64,000 nucleotides of DNA. It comes from JAOUEA01 sp963825635. Lineage in GTDB: Bacteria; Actinomycetota; UBA4738; HRBIN12. Both the position numbers and the translations under genes were made by a program. Shown here piece by piece: positions 26,510-35,089 of the stretch (positions within the stretch are counted from its first letter, which is position 1; the number at the start of each line of letters is the position of its first letter). The stretch spans positions 124,001 through 188,000 of the forward strand of contig CAWGTU010000002.1 in assembly GCA_963825635.1 (NCBI GenBank), written 5' to 3'. The notes beneath the pieces are model-generated. The model was given only the letters and a program-made list of their open reading frames with translations, had not been told where the DNA came from and ran no database searches.

Positions 26510-27292
26510 TCAACGAGCCCGCGTGATGCGATCGCGCATCGCCACGAGCACCGCGATCGAGAGCACGACCAGGATCAGCGACAGGAAGATCGCCCCGCCC
26601 GGATCGCTCAATCGGGTCTCGTACACGGCGAGCGGCAGGGTCTGGGTGCGCCCGGCGAGGTTCCCGGCGAACGTGATCGTGGCGCCGAACTCACCGAGGG
26701 CCCGCGCCCATGCGAGCACAGCGCCCGCGGCGAGCTGCGGCCCGAGCATCGGCAGCACGACCCGACGGATCGAGTAGCGGGGACTCGCTCCGAGGGCCGA
26801 CGCCGCCTGCTCGTAGCGCCGATCGATCGAGCGCAGGCCGGCCTCGGTCGCGAGCACGACGAGCGGCATCGAGACGAAGGTCGTGGCCAGGATCGCTCCC
26901 CACGTCGTGAACGTCAGCTGCAGGCCGAACGTCGAGTACAGCCACCGGCCGACGACGCCGCCCCGGCCGAGCGCCGCGAGGAGTCCGATGCCGCCGACGA
27001 CCGGCGGCAGCACTATCGGCAGCACGACGATCGCCCGCAGCACGGAGCGCCCCGGGATGCGGGACCTTGCAAGGATCCACGCGAGCGGCACCCCGAGGAG
27101 GAGCGACAACGCCGTGGCCGTGAGCGAGACGACGAGCGAGAGGCGCAGCGCCTCGCTCGCGCCGGCGCCGCGCAGCGACGAGGCGATGTCGTTCCACGGT
27201 GCTCGCAGCATGAGCGCCACCACTGGTAACGAGACGAAGACGAGGCCGGCGCCGGCGAGGATCCACAAAGGAAGTGGGGTGCGCGATCGCAT
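26510..27292 (-). CDS. modB: Molybdate ABC importer permease
   Basis: 260 residues with about five to six membrane segments and the permease EAA-type loop (EQAASALGASPRYSIRRVVLP). Two bases separate it from modA and it abuts modC, giving the usual A-B-C order. Confidence 0.9.
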   Translation of the reverse strand: MRSRTPLPLWILAGAGLVFVSLPVVALMLRAPWNDIASSLRGAGASEALRLSLVVSLTATALSLLLGVPLAWILARSRIPGRSVLRAIVVLPIVLPPVVGGIGLLAALGRGGVVGRWLYSTFGLQLTFTTWGAILATTFVSMPLVVLATEAGLRSIDRRYEQAASALGASPRYSIRRVVLPMLGPQLAAGAVLAWARALGEFGATITFAGNLAGRTQTLPLAVYETRLSDPGGAIFLSLILVVLSIAVLVAMRDRITRAR

Positions 27293-27294
27293 GC

Positions 27295-28056
27295 TCAGGT
27301 GACCGGCGTGAAGCTGTACTCCTCGAGCGTCGCCTGACCGTCTGGACCCGTTACGAATGCCAGGAACTCTTCAGCGAGATCGGCGTTCGGCGCTCCTGTG
27401 ACGACGGCGATCGGGTACGTGGCGATCACGTTCACGTCGTCGGAGATCTCAACGGCGACCACGTCGTTGCCGGCCGCCGCGGAGATGTCGGACTCGTACA
27501 CGATGCCGGCGTCGCCCTCGCCTGACGCGATCTTCGCGACGACGCTGGCGTTGTCCTCCTCGTTCGAGACGACGTTCGCCTCGGCCTCGTTCGCGATACC
27601 TGCCTTCCCGAGGGCCTCGCGCGAGTAGTCACCGACCGGCACTCCCTCGGCGGCGAGCACGAGCTGCACGCCCTCGTTCGCGAGGTCGTCGATCGATCCG
27701 ATACCGGCCGGGTTCTCGGGAGGGGTGATGATCACGAGCAGGTTCTGCACGAAGTCCCGTCGGTCGCTGACACCCGGGTCGTCCTGCACGGCGTCCATCC
27801 ACGTACCGCTGGCGCTCGCGAACACGTCGGCGGTTCTCTCGCTCTGGATCTGGCCCGCCAGCGCATCGGAGGCGGCGAGGTTGAAGACCACGGTGGTGCC
27901 CTCGTGCTCAGCTTCGAACGCCGGCCCGATCGCGTCGGTGAACGCGGCGCTGAGCGACGATGCCGCGAACACGGTCAGCTCGCTCGTGTCGTCGCCGGTG
28001 CCAGCGCAGCCGGCGAGCAGAACCAACGCGATGGTCAGCGAGACGAGTCGGCGCAT
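27295..28056 (-). CDS. modA: Molybdate-binding lipoprotein
   Basis: 253 residues. Signal with lipobox LLAGC, then the ModA sequence ELTVFAASSLSAAFTDAIGPAFE, FNLAASDALAGQIQ and GDAGIVYESDISAA. It should capture molybdate or tungstate outside the cell. The ATG at 28056 starts the signal peptide (MRRLVSLTIAL); earlier codons belong to the promoter region. Confidence 0.92.
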   Translation of the reverse strand: MRRLVSLTIALVLLAGCAGTGDDTSELTVFAASSLSAAFTDAIGPAFEAEHEGTTVVFNLAASDALAGQIQSERTADVFASASGTWMDAVQDDPGVSDRRDFVQNLLVIITPPENPAGIGSIDDLANEGVQLVLAAEGVPVGDYSREALGKAGIANEAEANVVSNEEDNASVVAKIASGEGDAGIVYESDISAAAGNDVVAVEISDDVNVIATYPIAVVTGAPNADLAEEFLAFVTGPDGQATLEEYSFTPVT

Positions 28057-28090
28057 CGGCGCACGATAGCAGCTCTTGAGGGTAATTGTG

Positions 28091-28106
28091 ACCAGCAAAA
28101 GCTGGT
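28091..28106. promoter_or_regulatory. Perfect palindrome upstream of modA
   Basis: ACCAGC-AAAA-GCTGGT lies in the 51-base gap between the Mop-type regulator gene and modA. It could be the operator for that regulator or a small terminator for the upstream gene. Confidence 0.45.
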
Positions 28107-28107
28107 G

Positions 28108-28500
28108 TTACTCGTCTGGAAGGTTCACCATAACGCTCGTCGCCTTCACCGTGGCGACGGCTTCCATCCCCGGCTCGAGGCCGAGCTGGTCGGCGGCTTC
28201 CCTGGTGATGAACGCGAGCACGCGGTGGGGCCCGGCCTGGATCTCGACGGTCGCTGCCAGTCCGTCGCGCTTGACCTCGGTGATCACGCCCGGGAAGCGG
28301 TTCCGGGCGCTCGCGGCCGCGATCGGCTCGTCGTGGCGCCGCTCGGCGAGCAGCCGCGCGACCTCGGCCGCGGGCACGGTACGCTGGCCTCCGCTCGTGC
28401 GCTCGACGCGCAACTTGCCGTCGCGTTCCCACCGGCGCAGCGTCTCGACGCGCACGCCGAGCGCCTTCGCCGCTTCCCCGATGCGGTAGGCGTCGCTCAT
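28108..28500 (-). CDS. Molybdenum-binding regulator (HTH plus Mop/TOBE domain)
   Basis: 130 residues. Residues 5-50 are a MerR/excisionase-type helix-turn-helix (RIGEAAKALGVRVETLRRWERDGKL). Residues 65-130 form a single Mop/TOBE domain (RFPGVITEVKRDGLAATVEIQ, SVMVNLPDE) that binds molybdate. Placed just before modABC on the same strand, it most likely represses or tunes the importer according to molybdate supply. ATG at 28500. Confidence 0.87.
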   Translation of the reverse strand: MSDAYRIGEAAKALGVRVETLRRWERDGKLRVERTSGGQRTVPAAEVARLLAERRHDEPIAAASARNRFPGVITEVKRDGLAATVEIQAGPHRVLAFITREAADQLGLEPGMEAVATVKATSVMVNLPDE

Positions 28501-28510
28501 CGTTCGCAGG

Positions 28511-29746
28511 CTACCCCTCGGCGGTCCTCGCCGTGTCCTTGCCGTCGCCCGGCATCGTGAGGAAGGCAAGCACGGCCGCGAGCATCCACGCGGCGAGCCA
28601 GATGAACGCGACCCCGGGGGAGAAGGCCGTCCACAGGATGCCGGCGATCGCGCTCGCGGCGAGGTTCCCGGCGCTCTGCAGCGCCGCGAGCAACCCGAAG
28701 GCGCTGCCGCGGATCGTCTCGGGCGCTCGCGCCGCGACGGCCGCGTGCTCGGCGGTCTCAGCCGCACCGATCCCCACGCCGGCGAGCACGAACCCCGCGG
28801 CCAGCATCGGGATGCTCGCACCCGATCCGGCGAACACGAGGTAGGCGGCGAGGAACGCACCCGCGCCCCCGAGCAGCACGAGCCGCGTGCCACGACGGTC
28901 GCCCAGGTGGCCGGCCGGCAGGCTCGCGAGCGTCGCGGCGACGTTGTAGAGCACATAGAGCAGCACCGCGATTCCGGCCGCGCGATCCTGGCCCCGGCCC
29001 GGCTCGAGCAGTTCGGTGGCGCGCAGGATCAGCAAGGTCGCGGCGCAGTTGCCGAACTCGAACGCACCCATGCCGGCGAACAGGCGCCCGAGTCCTCCGC
29101 GCAACACGGGCCGCACCTGCAACCGGATCGGGCGCCGTTCATGCGCGGTCGGCCTTCGCACGCGTCGCACGGCCATCAGCATCGCGAGCGCCGCGAGCAG
29201 CCCGGGGACGATCGACACGACGATCGCCGAGCGGACTCCCATGATCGCGATCAAGGGGATCGCGAGGAGCGGTCCGACGATGGCACCGAGGTTGTCGGCC
29301 ATGCGCTCGAAGCCGTACGCGCGACCGTACGCTTCGGCCGGCACGACGTCGGCGAGGATCGCGTTGCGGCTCGGACCGCGGATGCCGCGCGCCGCCCAGG
29401 CGCCGGTTCGGAGCACGGCGACCTGCCATGGTGCCGTGGCGAGCCCGACGCTGCTGGAGAGCACCGCCGTCGTCACGTATCCACCGACGGCGACCTTCGA
29501 GCGGCGGTCGGGGTCATCGGCCATCGCGCCGCCGGCGAGCTTGGCCACGCCGGCCGCACCGTCGGCGATGCCCTCGATCAACCCGAGTGTCGACGCGGGC
29601 GCGCCCAGCGTCACCGTGAGGAAGCTCGGAAGCAGCGACGTCGGGATCTCGTGTCCCACGTCGGAGAGGAAGCTCGCGAGCCCGATCGAGCGGACCCCCG
29701 GGTTGAACCAGGTGGCGGCGGCACCGGGTCCCCGGTCGGTGTTCAT
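28511..29746 (-). CDS. MFS transporter
   Basis: 411 residues, about twelve membrane segments, with loop motif GGAMADDPDRRSKVAVGG between helices 2 and 3 and GHLGDRRGTRLVLL in the second half. Substrate unknown. It ends 10 bases before the Mop-type regulator, so it may be read into the molybdate genes. ATG at 29746; longer frames upstream are not coding. Confidence 0.82.
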   Translation of the reverse strand: MNTDRGPGAAATWFNPGVRSIGLASFLSDVGHEIPTSLLPSFLTVTLGAPASTLGLIEGIADGAAGVAKLAGGAMADDPDRRSKVAVGGYVTTAVLSSSVGLATAPWQVAVLRTGAWAARGIRGPSRNAILADVVPAEAYGRAYGFERMADNLGAIVGPLLAIPLIAIMGVRSAIVVSIVPGLLAALAMLMAVRRVRRPTAHERRPIRLQVRPVLRGGLGRLFAGMGAFEFGNCAATLLILRATELLEPGRGQDRAAGIAVLLYVLYNVAATLASLPAGHLGDRRGTRLVLLGGAGAFLAAYLVFAGSGASIPMLAAGFVLAGVGIGAAETAEHAAVAARAPETIRGSAFGLLAALQSAGNLAASAIAGILWTAFSPGVAFIWLAAWMLAAVLAFLTMPGDGKDTARTAEG

Positions 29747-29787
29747 GCGCCGAGTATGCAACCCGACCGACCTGCCACACTCGGGAC

Positions 29788-30261
29788 ATGGCCGAACCCT
29801 TCGTCCCCGATGACTTCGAGGTGCCCTCCGAGCTGCTGCGCCCCGGGATGCGCCTGGAGCCCCTCGGTCCCGAGCACAACGAGCGAGACCATGAGGCGTG
29901 GTCCTCGAGCATCGATCACATCCGAGCCACCCCCGGGTTCCAAGAGAGCGACGTGGACGACGACGGCGATGCACCATGGCCGCGCCCGATGTCGCTCGAG
30001 GAGAACCTGGGCGATCTGCAGCGCCACGCGGCCGACTTCGCGGCCCGGCGAGGCTTCACGTACTCCGTGCTCGACCCCGACTCCGACGAGGTGATCGGCT
30101 GTGTCTACATCTACCCGTCGAAGGACGAGGATCACGACGCGCGCGTCGAGTCGTGGGTCCGCGCATCGCATGCCGAGTTCGATGCGGCGCTCTGGCACGC
30201 GGTCTCGGACTGGCTCGACTCCGATTGGCCGTTCTCGCGCGTCGACTACAGAGCTGGCTGA
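29788..30261 (+). CDS. GNAT-like acetyltransferase, small
   Basis: 157 residues resembling short GNAT N-acetyltransferases: GMRLEPLGPEHNERDHEAW near the start, then FTYSVLDPDSDEVIGCVYIYP, a typical beta-4 acetyl-CoA region. The usual R/QxxGxG/A loop is not evident, so activity is uncertain. A CACACT 6 bases before the ATG may be its -10 box. Confidence 0.65.
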   Translation: MAEPFVPDDFEVPSELLRPGMRLEPLGPEHNERDHEAWSSSIDHIRATPGFQESDVDDDGDAPWPRPMSLEENLGDLQRHAADFAARRGFTYSVLDPDSDEVIGCVYIYPSKDEDHDARVESWVRASHAEFDAALWHAVSDWLDSDWPFSRVDYRAG

Positions 30262-30288
30262 GCCTCGGTGTCCGGCGGGGTCTGATCC

Positions 30289-31269
30289 CTAGACCGCGAA
30301 GCGCACGTGCAGGATGTCGCCTTCCTGCACCTCGTACTCCTTGCCCTCGACGCGGATCTTGCCGGCCGACTTGGCCGCGTCCATGGAGCCGGCGGCGACC
30401 AGCTCGTCGTAGCCGATGACCTCCGCTCGGATGAACCCGCGCTCCAGGTCGGTGTGGATCACTCCGGACGCCTCGGGGGCCTTCGCTCCCCGCCGCACCT
30501 CCCAGGCGCGGGTCTCGTCCTCGCCCGTCGTGAGGAAGGTGATCAAGTCGAGCGCGCGATAGCACGCTTCGATCACCGTCTCGAGCCCCGGCTGCGAGAC
30601 GCCGAACTCCTCGAGCAAGGCCCGGGCCTCGTCGGCGTCCATCTCCGCGGTTTCGGCCTCGATCGATGCGTAGACGCCGACCGCCCCGACCTCGGCCAGC
30701 GATGGCGGCACCTCGAGTCCCTCCTCGAGGTTCGCGACGACGACCTCGGGCTTCAGCGTGAGGGGCGCGATGCCTCGAAGGTGCACGGCGTCCTCGTCGG
30801 ACACGTCCGCGTCGCGCAGTGGGGTCTCGGCGTCCAAGGCCTCCTTCGCTCGCTGCAACGCGTCGACCTCGGGGCCGGGCTTCTGGCGTGACTTCTTGAC
30901 CGCCTTCTCGAGCGCGCTCTCGATCACGCCGAGGTCGGCGAGCAGCAGTTCCGCGCGCACGGTCTCGAGCTCGTCAAGCGGCGCAGCGTCGGATCCGAAG
31001 CAGCGCAGCACGACCGCGAGCGCGTCAACCTCACGGAGCTTCGCGATGCCCTGGGCGCTCGAGACCCCGCCCGGGACGTCGACGAAGCGGACCTGCGCCG
31101 CAACGGTCTTGGCGGAGTGCTCCATGTCGGTGAGCACCTGTAGGCGCTCGTCGGGCACCGAGACGACGGCGACGTTGGCCTGCCCGCCGTGCGATCCGGC
31201 GCGCGTCAGGGCCGTGAACAGCGTCGACTTCCCGCTGTAGGCGACCCCGACCAGACCCACGTCCTTCAT
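30289..31269 (-). CDS. YchF/Obg-type GTPase-like protein with TGS domain
   Basis: 326 residues, about 40 shorter than YchF. The P-loop at residues 8-16 is GVAYSGKST rather than GLPNVGKST, the switch is VDVPGG, and the base-recognition site reads VVANLEE. The C-terminus is a TGS domain (GFIRAEVIGYDELVAAG, VQEGDILHVRF). YchF proteins bind ATP and associate with ribosomes. The altered P-loop marks a divergent branch seen in some actinobacteria-like genomes. Confidence 0.83.
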   Translation of the reverse strand: MKDVGLVGVAYSGKSTLFTALTRAGSHGGQANVAVVSVPDERLQVLTDMEHSAKTVAAQVRFVDVPGGVSSAQGIAKLREVDALAVVLRCFGSDAAPLDELETVRAELLLADLGVIESALEKAVKKSRQKPGPEVDALQRAKEALDAETPLRDADVSDEDAVHLRGIAPLTLKPEVVVANLEEGLEVPPSLAEVGAVGVYASIEAETAEMDADEARALLEEFGVSQPGLETVIEACYRALDLITFLTTGEDETRAWEVRRGAKAPEASGVIHTDLERGFIRAEVIGYDELVAAGSMDAAKSAGKIRVEGKEYEVQEGDILHVRFAV

Positions 31270-31584
31270 CGGTCGGCGAGCCTAACAGGGGGCGTTCGCG
31301 GGTCCGTTCGGCCGGGGAGCGGTACGGCCCTTCGGACCGTACGAACCGCCCTTGGTCCCATGCGCCGCAACGTGCCCGGCGGCCGATGCTACCTACGAGA
31401 CCGGGCGGGGCGGGGTGCCGCCAGACCCACCTCGCTCCGCCAGGTCCGCTCCCGGGCTGCCCGCGGCCCGGGAGCCGGACGGGTGTGGTTCGACCAGGTC
31501 CGGCACCGAGTGTGCGCCGAGGGGGCGCATCGTCCGGTGGGCCGGGGATCCGACGGCCCCGGCCCACCGGCTCTCATCGCTCGG
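31270..31584. other. Intergenic region between ychF-like gene and sodN
   Basis: About 315 bases without a gene. Near the ychF side an inverted repeat GTACGG (31322-31327) and CCGTAC (31337-31342) may be a promoter or operator site. Near sodN lies a strong terminator hairpin, listed separately. The middle is GC-rich with no further structure recognised. Confidence 0.5.
31536..31568 (-). terminator. Strong hairpin after sodN
   Basis: Perfect 12-bp stem GGTGGGCCGGGG / CCCCGGCCCACC with a 9-base loop, 16 bases past the sodN stop. No T-run follows, as is common in GC-rich actinobacteria. Confidence 0.7.
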
Positions 31585-31977
31585 CTAGCTCTTGGTCTCC
31601 CAGAAGATCTTGCCGATCTCGTCGACCGCGTCGAGCAGCTGCTGGCCCTGCGCCGGGTCCTGCGACTTCTTCGCGTCACCGGCGAGCTTCGTGGCCTTCC
31701 AGAACTTCTCGTGCAGCTCCGGGAACTTCTCGAGGTGCTCGGGCTTGAAGTAGTCGGTCCACAGCACCCACAGGTGGTGCTTGACCAGGTCGGCGCGCTC
31801 TTCCTTGATCGAGACCGCGCGCTCCTTGAAGACCTCGTCGTCGCTGCCCTGGTACTTCTCCTGGCACGCCTTGACCGACTCGGCCTCGATGCGGGCCTGG
31901 GCCGGGTCGTAGACGCCGCACGGCAGGTCGCAGTGCGCATGGACGCGACGATGCGGCTTGAGGAATGCTTCCAGCAT
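31585..31977 (-). CDS. sodN: Nickel superoxide dismutase
   Basis: 130 residues. After a 14-residue propeptide comes the nickel hook HCDLPCGVYDP: His15, Cys16 and Cys20 of the precursor become His1, Cys2 and Cys6 of the mature enzyme. The rest (ARIEAESVKACQEK, KHHLWVLWTDYFKPEH, KIFWETK) matches the four-helix Ni-SOD hexamer that disproportionates superoxide. The propeptide must be cut off to free His1, presumably by the protease encoded next to it. GAAGGAGGG precedes the ATG by 7 bases. Confidence 0.97.
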   Translation of the reverse strand: MLEAFLKPHRRVHAHCDLPCGVYDPAQARIEAESVKACQEKYQGSDDEVFKERAVSIKEERADLVKHHLWVLWTDYFKPEHLEKFPELHEKFWKATKLAGDAKKSQDPAQGQQLLDAVDEIGKIFWETKS

Positions 31978-32476
31978 GGATGGCCCTCCTTCTTCCGACG
32001 ATGGAACCGGCGGCTCCGATGCAACGGTCTCCGGTTCCGGCTCGTTCGAAACCTACCACCGCGGTCGGAAACGGGTCGCCGGCCTCGGCGCGACCGCCCT
32101 CGCGGCGGCTGGGGTCGCGTGGGTGTGCCTTCGCTGGAAGCCGAGCCGTGTCGAGATCGAGGGCGGGTCGATGGCGCCGACGCTGGCCCCCGGTGACTGG
32201 GCGTTGGTCGCCAGCCCGTCGCGATACGAGCGCGAGGACGTCGTCGTGGTCGAGCATCCCGGGCGTCCCGGCTACGAGATGGTCAAGCGCATCGTCGGAG
32301 TGCCCGGCGACCAGGTCGGCGACCGGGTGCTCGGCGACCACGAGTTCTGGGTCGTGGGCGACTACGAGCCGGCCTCGACGGACTCCCGGCAGTTCGGGCC
32401 GGTTCGCGCCGACGAGCTGAAGGCGAAGGTCCTGCTCGTGTACTGGCCGCCCGAACGGCGGCGGCGGGTCAGGTAG
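31976..32476 (+). CDS. sodX: Ni-SOD maturation protease, signal peptidase I-like
   Basis: 166 residues. A short N-terminal membrane anchor (VAGLGATALAAAGVAWVC) is followed by catalytic Ser in EGGSMAPTLAPGDW and Lys in YEMVKRIVGVPGD, as in S26 leader peptidases. Position next to sodN identifies it as the likely SodX that removes the SodN propeptide. The ATG at 31976 overlaps the sodN ATG on the other strand (CATG) and has GAGG about 12 bases upstream; a GTG at 32123 is a shorter alternative lacking the anchor. Confidence 0.85.
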   Translation: MDGPPSSDDGTGGSDATVSGSGSFETYHRGRKRVAGLGATALAAAGVAWVCLRWKPSRVEIEGGSMAPTLAPGDWALVASPSRYEREDVVVVEHPGRPGYEMVKRIVGVPGDQVGDRVLGDHEFWVVGDYEPASTDSRQFGPVRADELKAKVLLVYWPPERRRRVR

Positions 32477-34010
32477 CGGTTCGGCGGGCCACCGCGGTCA
32501 CGAGGATCTCGCAGCCTCGGGGGTCTCGGTCGCGCCGCTCGGCCTGGCACCGGTCGTCACCGGGGCCGCCGACGAGCCGATCACGGCCGGTTCCCCCCCA
32601 GATCCAGTCGCCGCCGGACTCACCCCTCACGCGGTCGTCCCCCGCCTCGCCGTCGAACCGGTCGTCACCCGGCCCCGCGATCAGCAGGTCGTTTCCCGGG
32701 CCGCCACACGCGCGGTCCTTCCCGATCGAACCCTGGAACTCGTCGTCGCCACCCAGGCCGAGGAAGACGTCGGGCCCGCGGCCACCGCTGAGCTCGTCGT
32801 CGCCGGGTGTGCCCACGATGTTCACGGGCTTACCGAGGCATCGCACGAGCTCGTAGGCGCCGGCATCGCACCGCCGGTCGCGCGGTGCGCCCCGCTGGTC
32901 GCGGCGCGAGCACTCGATCCCGCTCCCGATCGCCGGGCTCGTCGGACGGAGCGCCATCGTCGGGGTCGGACCGCCGTTGGGTCCGAGCCGCCCCAGCTGC
33001 GGATCCTCACCGCTGCGATCGGTCGGCCCCCGCAGGCCGCAGCCCCTCGCAGTTCCCACGTTCCCGCCGAGGGAGCCGAGGTCGCCGGAGCAGTCGTGGC
33101 CGTCGGGCGCCGTGTTGTCCGAGACGATCGACGAGCGGACGGTCGCGTCCCCCACGGCCGCAGATGGACGCCTGACCCCGCCGCCGCGCGCGGCCTCGTT
33201 CTGCGCGATCGTCATCGAGGTCAGCTCGGCGGCTCCATCGACGAACAGGCCACCGCCGGCTTGCGTCGCGGTGTTCCCGGCGATCGTCGAGGTCCGCATC
33301 TCGGTGGTCGGCCCCGTGGCGGAGATCCCGGCACCGTCGGTCGCGGTGTTGCCCGTCACCGTGATCCCGTCGACCGAGAGCGTCCCCCCGCTGTGGATCG
33401 CTCCGCCGGCTCCGGCGGCCGAGTTCCCGATGAAGAGCGAGTCCGTCGCCAGGAGCGACGTGCCGGGACCGGACCAGACTCCGCCGCCGTCGTCGCCCTG
33501 CGAACCGGTGACCGTCACGCCGGAGAGCACGCCGGTTCCGCTCACGACCTTGATCGCGGCCCCGTCGATCGCCGCATCACGCGCCCCGAAGATCGTCAGT
33601 CCCTCGAGCGCGTACCGCTTCCCGGCATCCGCCACCCCGAGCGTGAAGGCCCGCTGTCCGAGCCCCGACGCGTCGATGAAGGCTCCCGTCTCGCCGCCGG
33701 CCTCGATCGTGATCGCCGAGCGCAGATCGATGTCGCCCTGTCCGACGCCACCGCTTCCTGTCACCGTCAACGCGTAGAAGCCGGGAGGCACCAGCACGGT
33801 GTCGCGTGGCGCGGCCGCTGAGATCGCGTCCCGAAGGGAGCAATGCGTCTCGTCGCAGACCCCGTCGAACCCGTCGACGAACGTGTTCACCAGGAAGGCC
33901 TCGTCATGTTCGTGCGCGACCGAGGGCAGCGCCGCCGAGGCGACCCCTGCGATGAAGACGGCGACGGCCATGGTCAGGGCGACGAAGCGGGGGGAGGTGG
34001 GGGCGTTCAC
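32469..34010 (-). CDS. Secreted beta-helix protein with RTX-like repeats
   Basis: About 513 residues. Signal peptide up to about residue 35, then the CSLREA-type motif HCSLRDAI, a right-handed beta-helix (repeated GNTATDGAGI, GNTATQAGGGLFV) and a choice-of-anchor type GGPTPTMALRPTSPAIGSG. Four to five RTX-type calcium repeats follow at the end (GTPGDDELSGGRGPD, GGPGNDLLIAGPGDD, GGTGRDRLVGGPGDD). A surface or matrix protein is likely; no enzyme activity is evident. It overlaps the end of sodX by 8 bases. GTG at 34010 gives a full signal peptide. Confidence 0.8.
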   Translation of the reverse strand: MNAPTSPRFVALTMAVAVFIAGVASAALPSVAHEHDEAFLVNTFVDGFDGVCDETHCSLRDAISAAAPRDTVLVPPGFYALTVTGSGGVGQGDIDLRSAITIEAGGETGAFIDASGLGQRAFTLGVADAGKRYALEGLTIFGARDAAIDGAAIKVVSGTGVLSGVTVTGSQGDDGGGVWSGPGTSLLATDSLFIGNSAAGAGGAIHSGGTLSVDGITVTGNTATDGAGISATGPTTEMRTSTIAGNTATQAGGGLFVDGAAELTSMTIAQNEAARGGGVRRPSAAVGDATVRSSIVSDNTAPDGHDCSGDLGSLGGNVGTARGCGLRGPTDRSGEDPQLGRLGPNGGPTPTMALRPTSPAIGSGIECSRRDQRGAPRDRRCDAGAYELVRCLGKPVNIVGTPGDDELSGGRGPDVFLGLGGDDEFQGSIGKDRACGGPGNDLLIAGPGDDRFDGEAGDDRVRGESGGDWIWGGTGRDRLVGGPGDDRCQAERRDRDPRGCEILVTAVARRTAT

Positions 34011-34062
34011 GGCGCCGATGCTACCGAGAGTCCGACCCTCAAGACCGCGAGCCTGTCCTACG

Positions 34063-34896
34063 ATGGATGGGTACCGCCCGTCCTCCGAGGAGCCTCCCCT
34101 GGTCACGACGCTTCCCCCGGTTCCACCCCGCCCCGACCTGTGGCCGGAGGCCTGGCCCCCGTACGAACCGACCCCGCCGCGCCGGCGGTTCCCGGCATGG
34201 GTGGTCGGCTCCGCACTCATCACGATCGTGATGATGCTCGGCGCGCTGGTCACGTCGTTCGTGATCCGCTACGACCCGAGCGAGCACACCGATGAGTACC
34301 GGTTCATCGCTCGCGACTTCGACGGGGACCCTGTCCGATGGAACCCGTGCGAGCCCGTGCACTACGTGGTGAACGTCGCCGAGGCTCCCGCCGGGTCGCT
34401 CGGCGACGTGCAGGAAGCGGTGCGGCGGATCTCGGCGGCGACCGGCATCACGTTCGCCTACGACGGGTTGACCGACGAGGTGCTCGAACGGCGCCGCGAC
34501 ATGGTGCAGGCCGATCGCTACGGCGACCGGTGGGCGCCGGTCCTCGTCACGTGGGTCGATCCAGACACATCACAGGTGTCGTTCGACAGCGACGGCGACG
34601 TCGCGGCGGGAGTGGCGGCGCCGTTCACCCCGCGCGGGGCCGACGTGATCGTGAGCGGATGGATCGCGATCAACGCCGAGGACCCGAACCCGCCCGGATT
34701 CGGCTTCCCCGACGCTCAGGGTCCGGTCGTGTTGCACGAGTGGGGGCACGTGATGGGCCTGGATCACGTCGACGAACGGGGGCAGCTGATGCATCCCGCC
34801 GGAGGCGGTGTCGCCGGCCTCGGCCCGGGCGACCTCGAGGGTCTGCGTCAGCTCGGCCGCTCGGAGGGATGCCTGACGACGCCGGCGGTGCCGTGA
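34063..34896 (+). CDS. Membrane-anchored matrixin-like metalloprotease
   Basis: 277 residues. A Pro-rich cytosolic tail of about 45 residues, one membrane helix (WVVGSALITIVMMLGALVTSFVI), then an extracellular domain ending in the metzincin zinc site HEWGHVMGLDH (HExxHxxGxxH) followed by MHP, the usual Met-turn. It should cleave proteins outside the membrane. Divergent from the beta-helix gene with a 52-base gap. Confidence 0.85.
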   Translation: MDGYRPSSEEPPLVTTLPPVPPRPDLWPEAWPPYEPTPPRRRFPAWVVGSALITIVMMLGALVTSFVIRYDPSEHTDEYRFIARDFDGDPVRWNPCEPVHYVVNVAEAPAGSLGDVQEAVRRISAATGITFAYDGLTDEVLERRRDMVQADRYGDRWAPVLVTWVDPDTSQVSFDSDGDVAAGVAAPFTPRGADVIVSGWIAINAEDPNPPGFGFPDAQGPVVLHEWGHVMGLDHVDERGQLMHPAGGGVAGLGPGDLEGLRQLGRSEGCLTTPAVP

Positions 34897-34947
34897 GGGA
34901 CCGTTTGCCCGGGAACACCCGGGTGGTCTAGACTGTTGCACCTGCAA

Positions 34948-35016
34948 ATGATCTGCACACGCGAAGCCGGCATCGTGGGGGCCATGATCCCCGATCGCAT
35001 CTGCTGTTCCTGCTGA
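34948..35016 (+). CDS. Cys-ending leader peptide upstream of tusA-dsrE
   Basis: 22 codons, ATG to TGA, ending in RICCSC with a further Cys at position 3. No ribosome-binding site is obvious; TAGACT lies 14 bases before the ATG, consistent with near-leaderless translation. In mycobacteria and Streptomyces, short Cys-rich leaders before sulfur genes act as cysteine-responsive attenuators. Position before a sulfur-transfer pair and the run of Cys codons just before the stop fit that role; the function here is inferred. Confidence 0.6.
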   Translation: MICTREAGIVGAMIPDRICCSC

Positions 35017-35023
35017 CCAGGGA

Positions 35024-35038
35024 CGGCGCTTCGCGCCG
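35024..35038 (+). promoter_or_regulatory. Hairpin just after the leader peptide
   Basis: CGGCGC-TTC-GCGCCG begins 7 bases after the leader-peptide stop. It is placed as an attenuator or ribosome-access switch would be. Confidence 0.4.
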
Positions 35039-35089
35039 CGCGCTCCACCGCTCCGCTCCTCGTCCCACCACCGCACCGGAGGTGCACCC

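Noticed and set aside
31270..31584. Possible tRNA or small RNA
   Set aside because: A GGTTCGA-like string is present but no cloverleaf can be drawn; only a terminator and an inverted repeat are supported.
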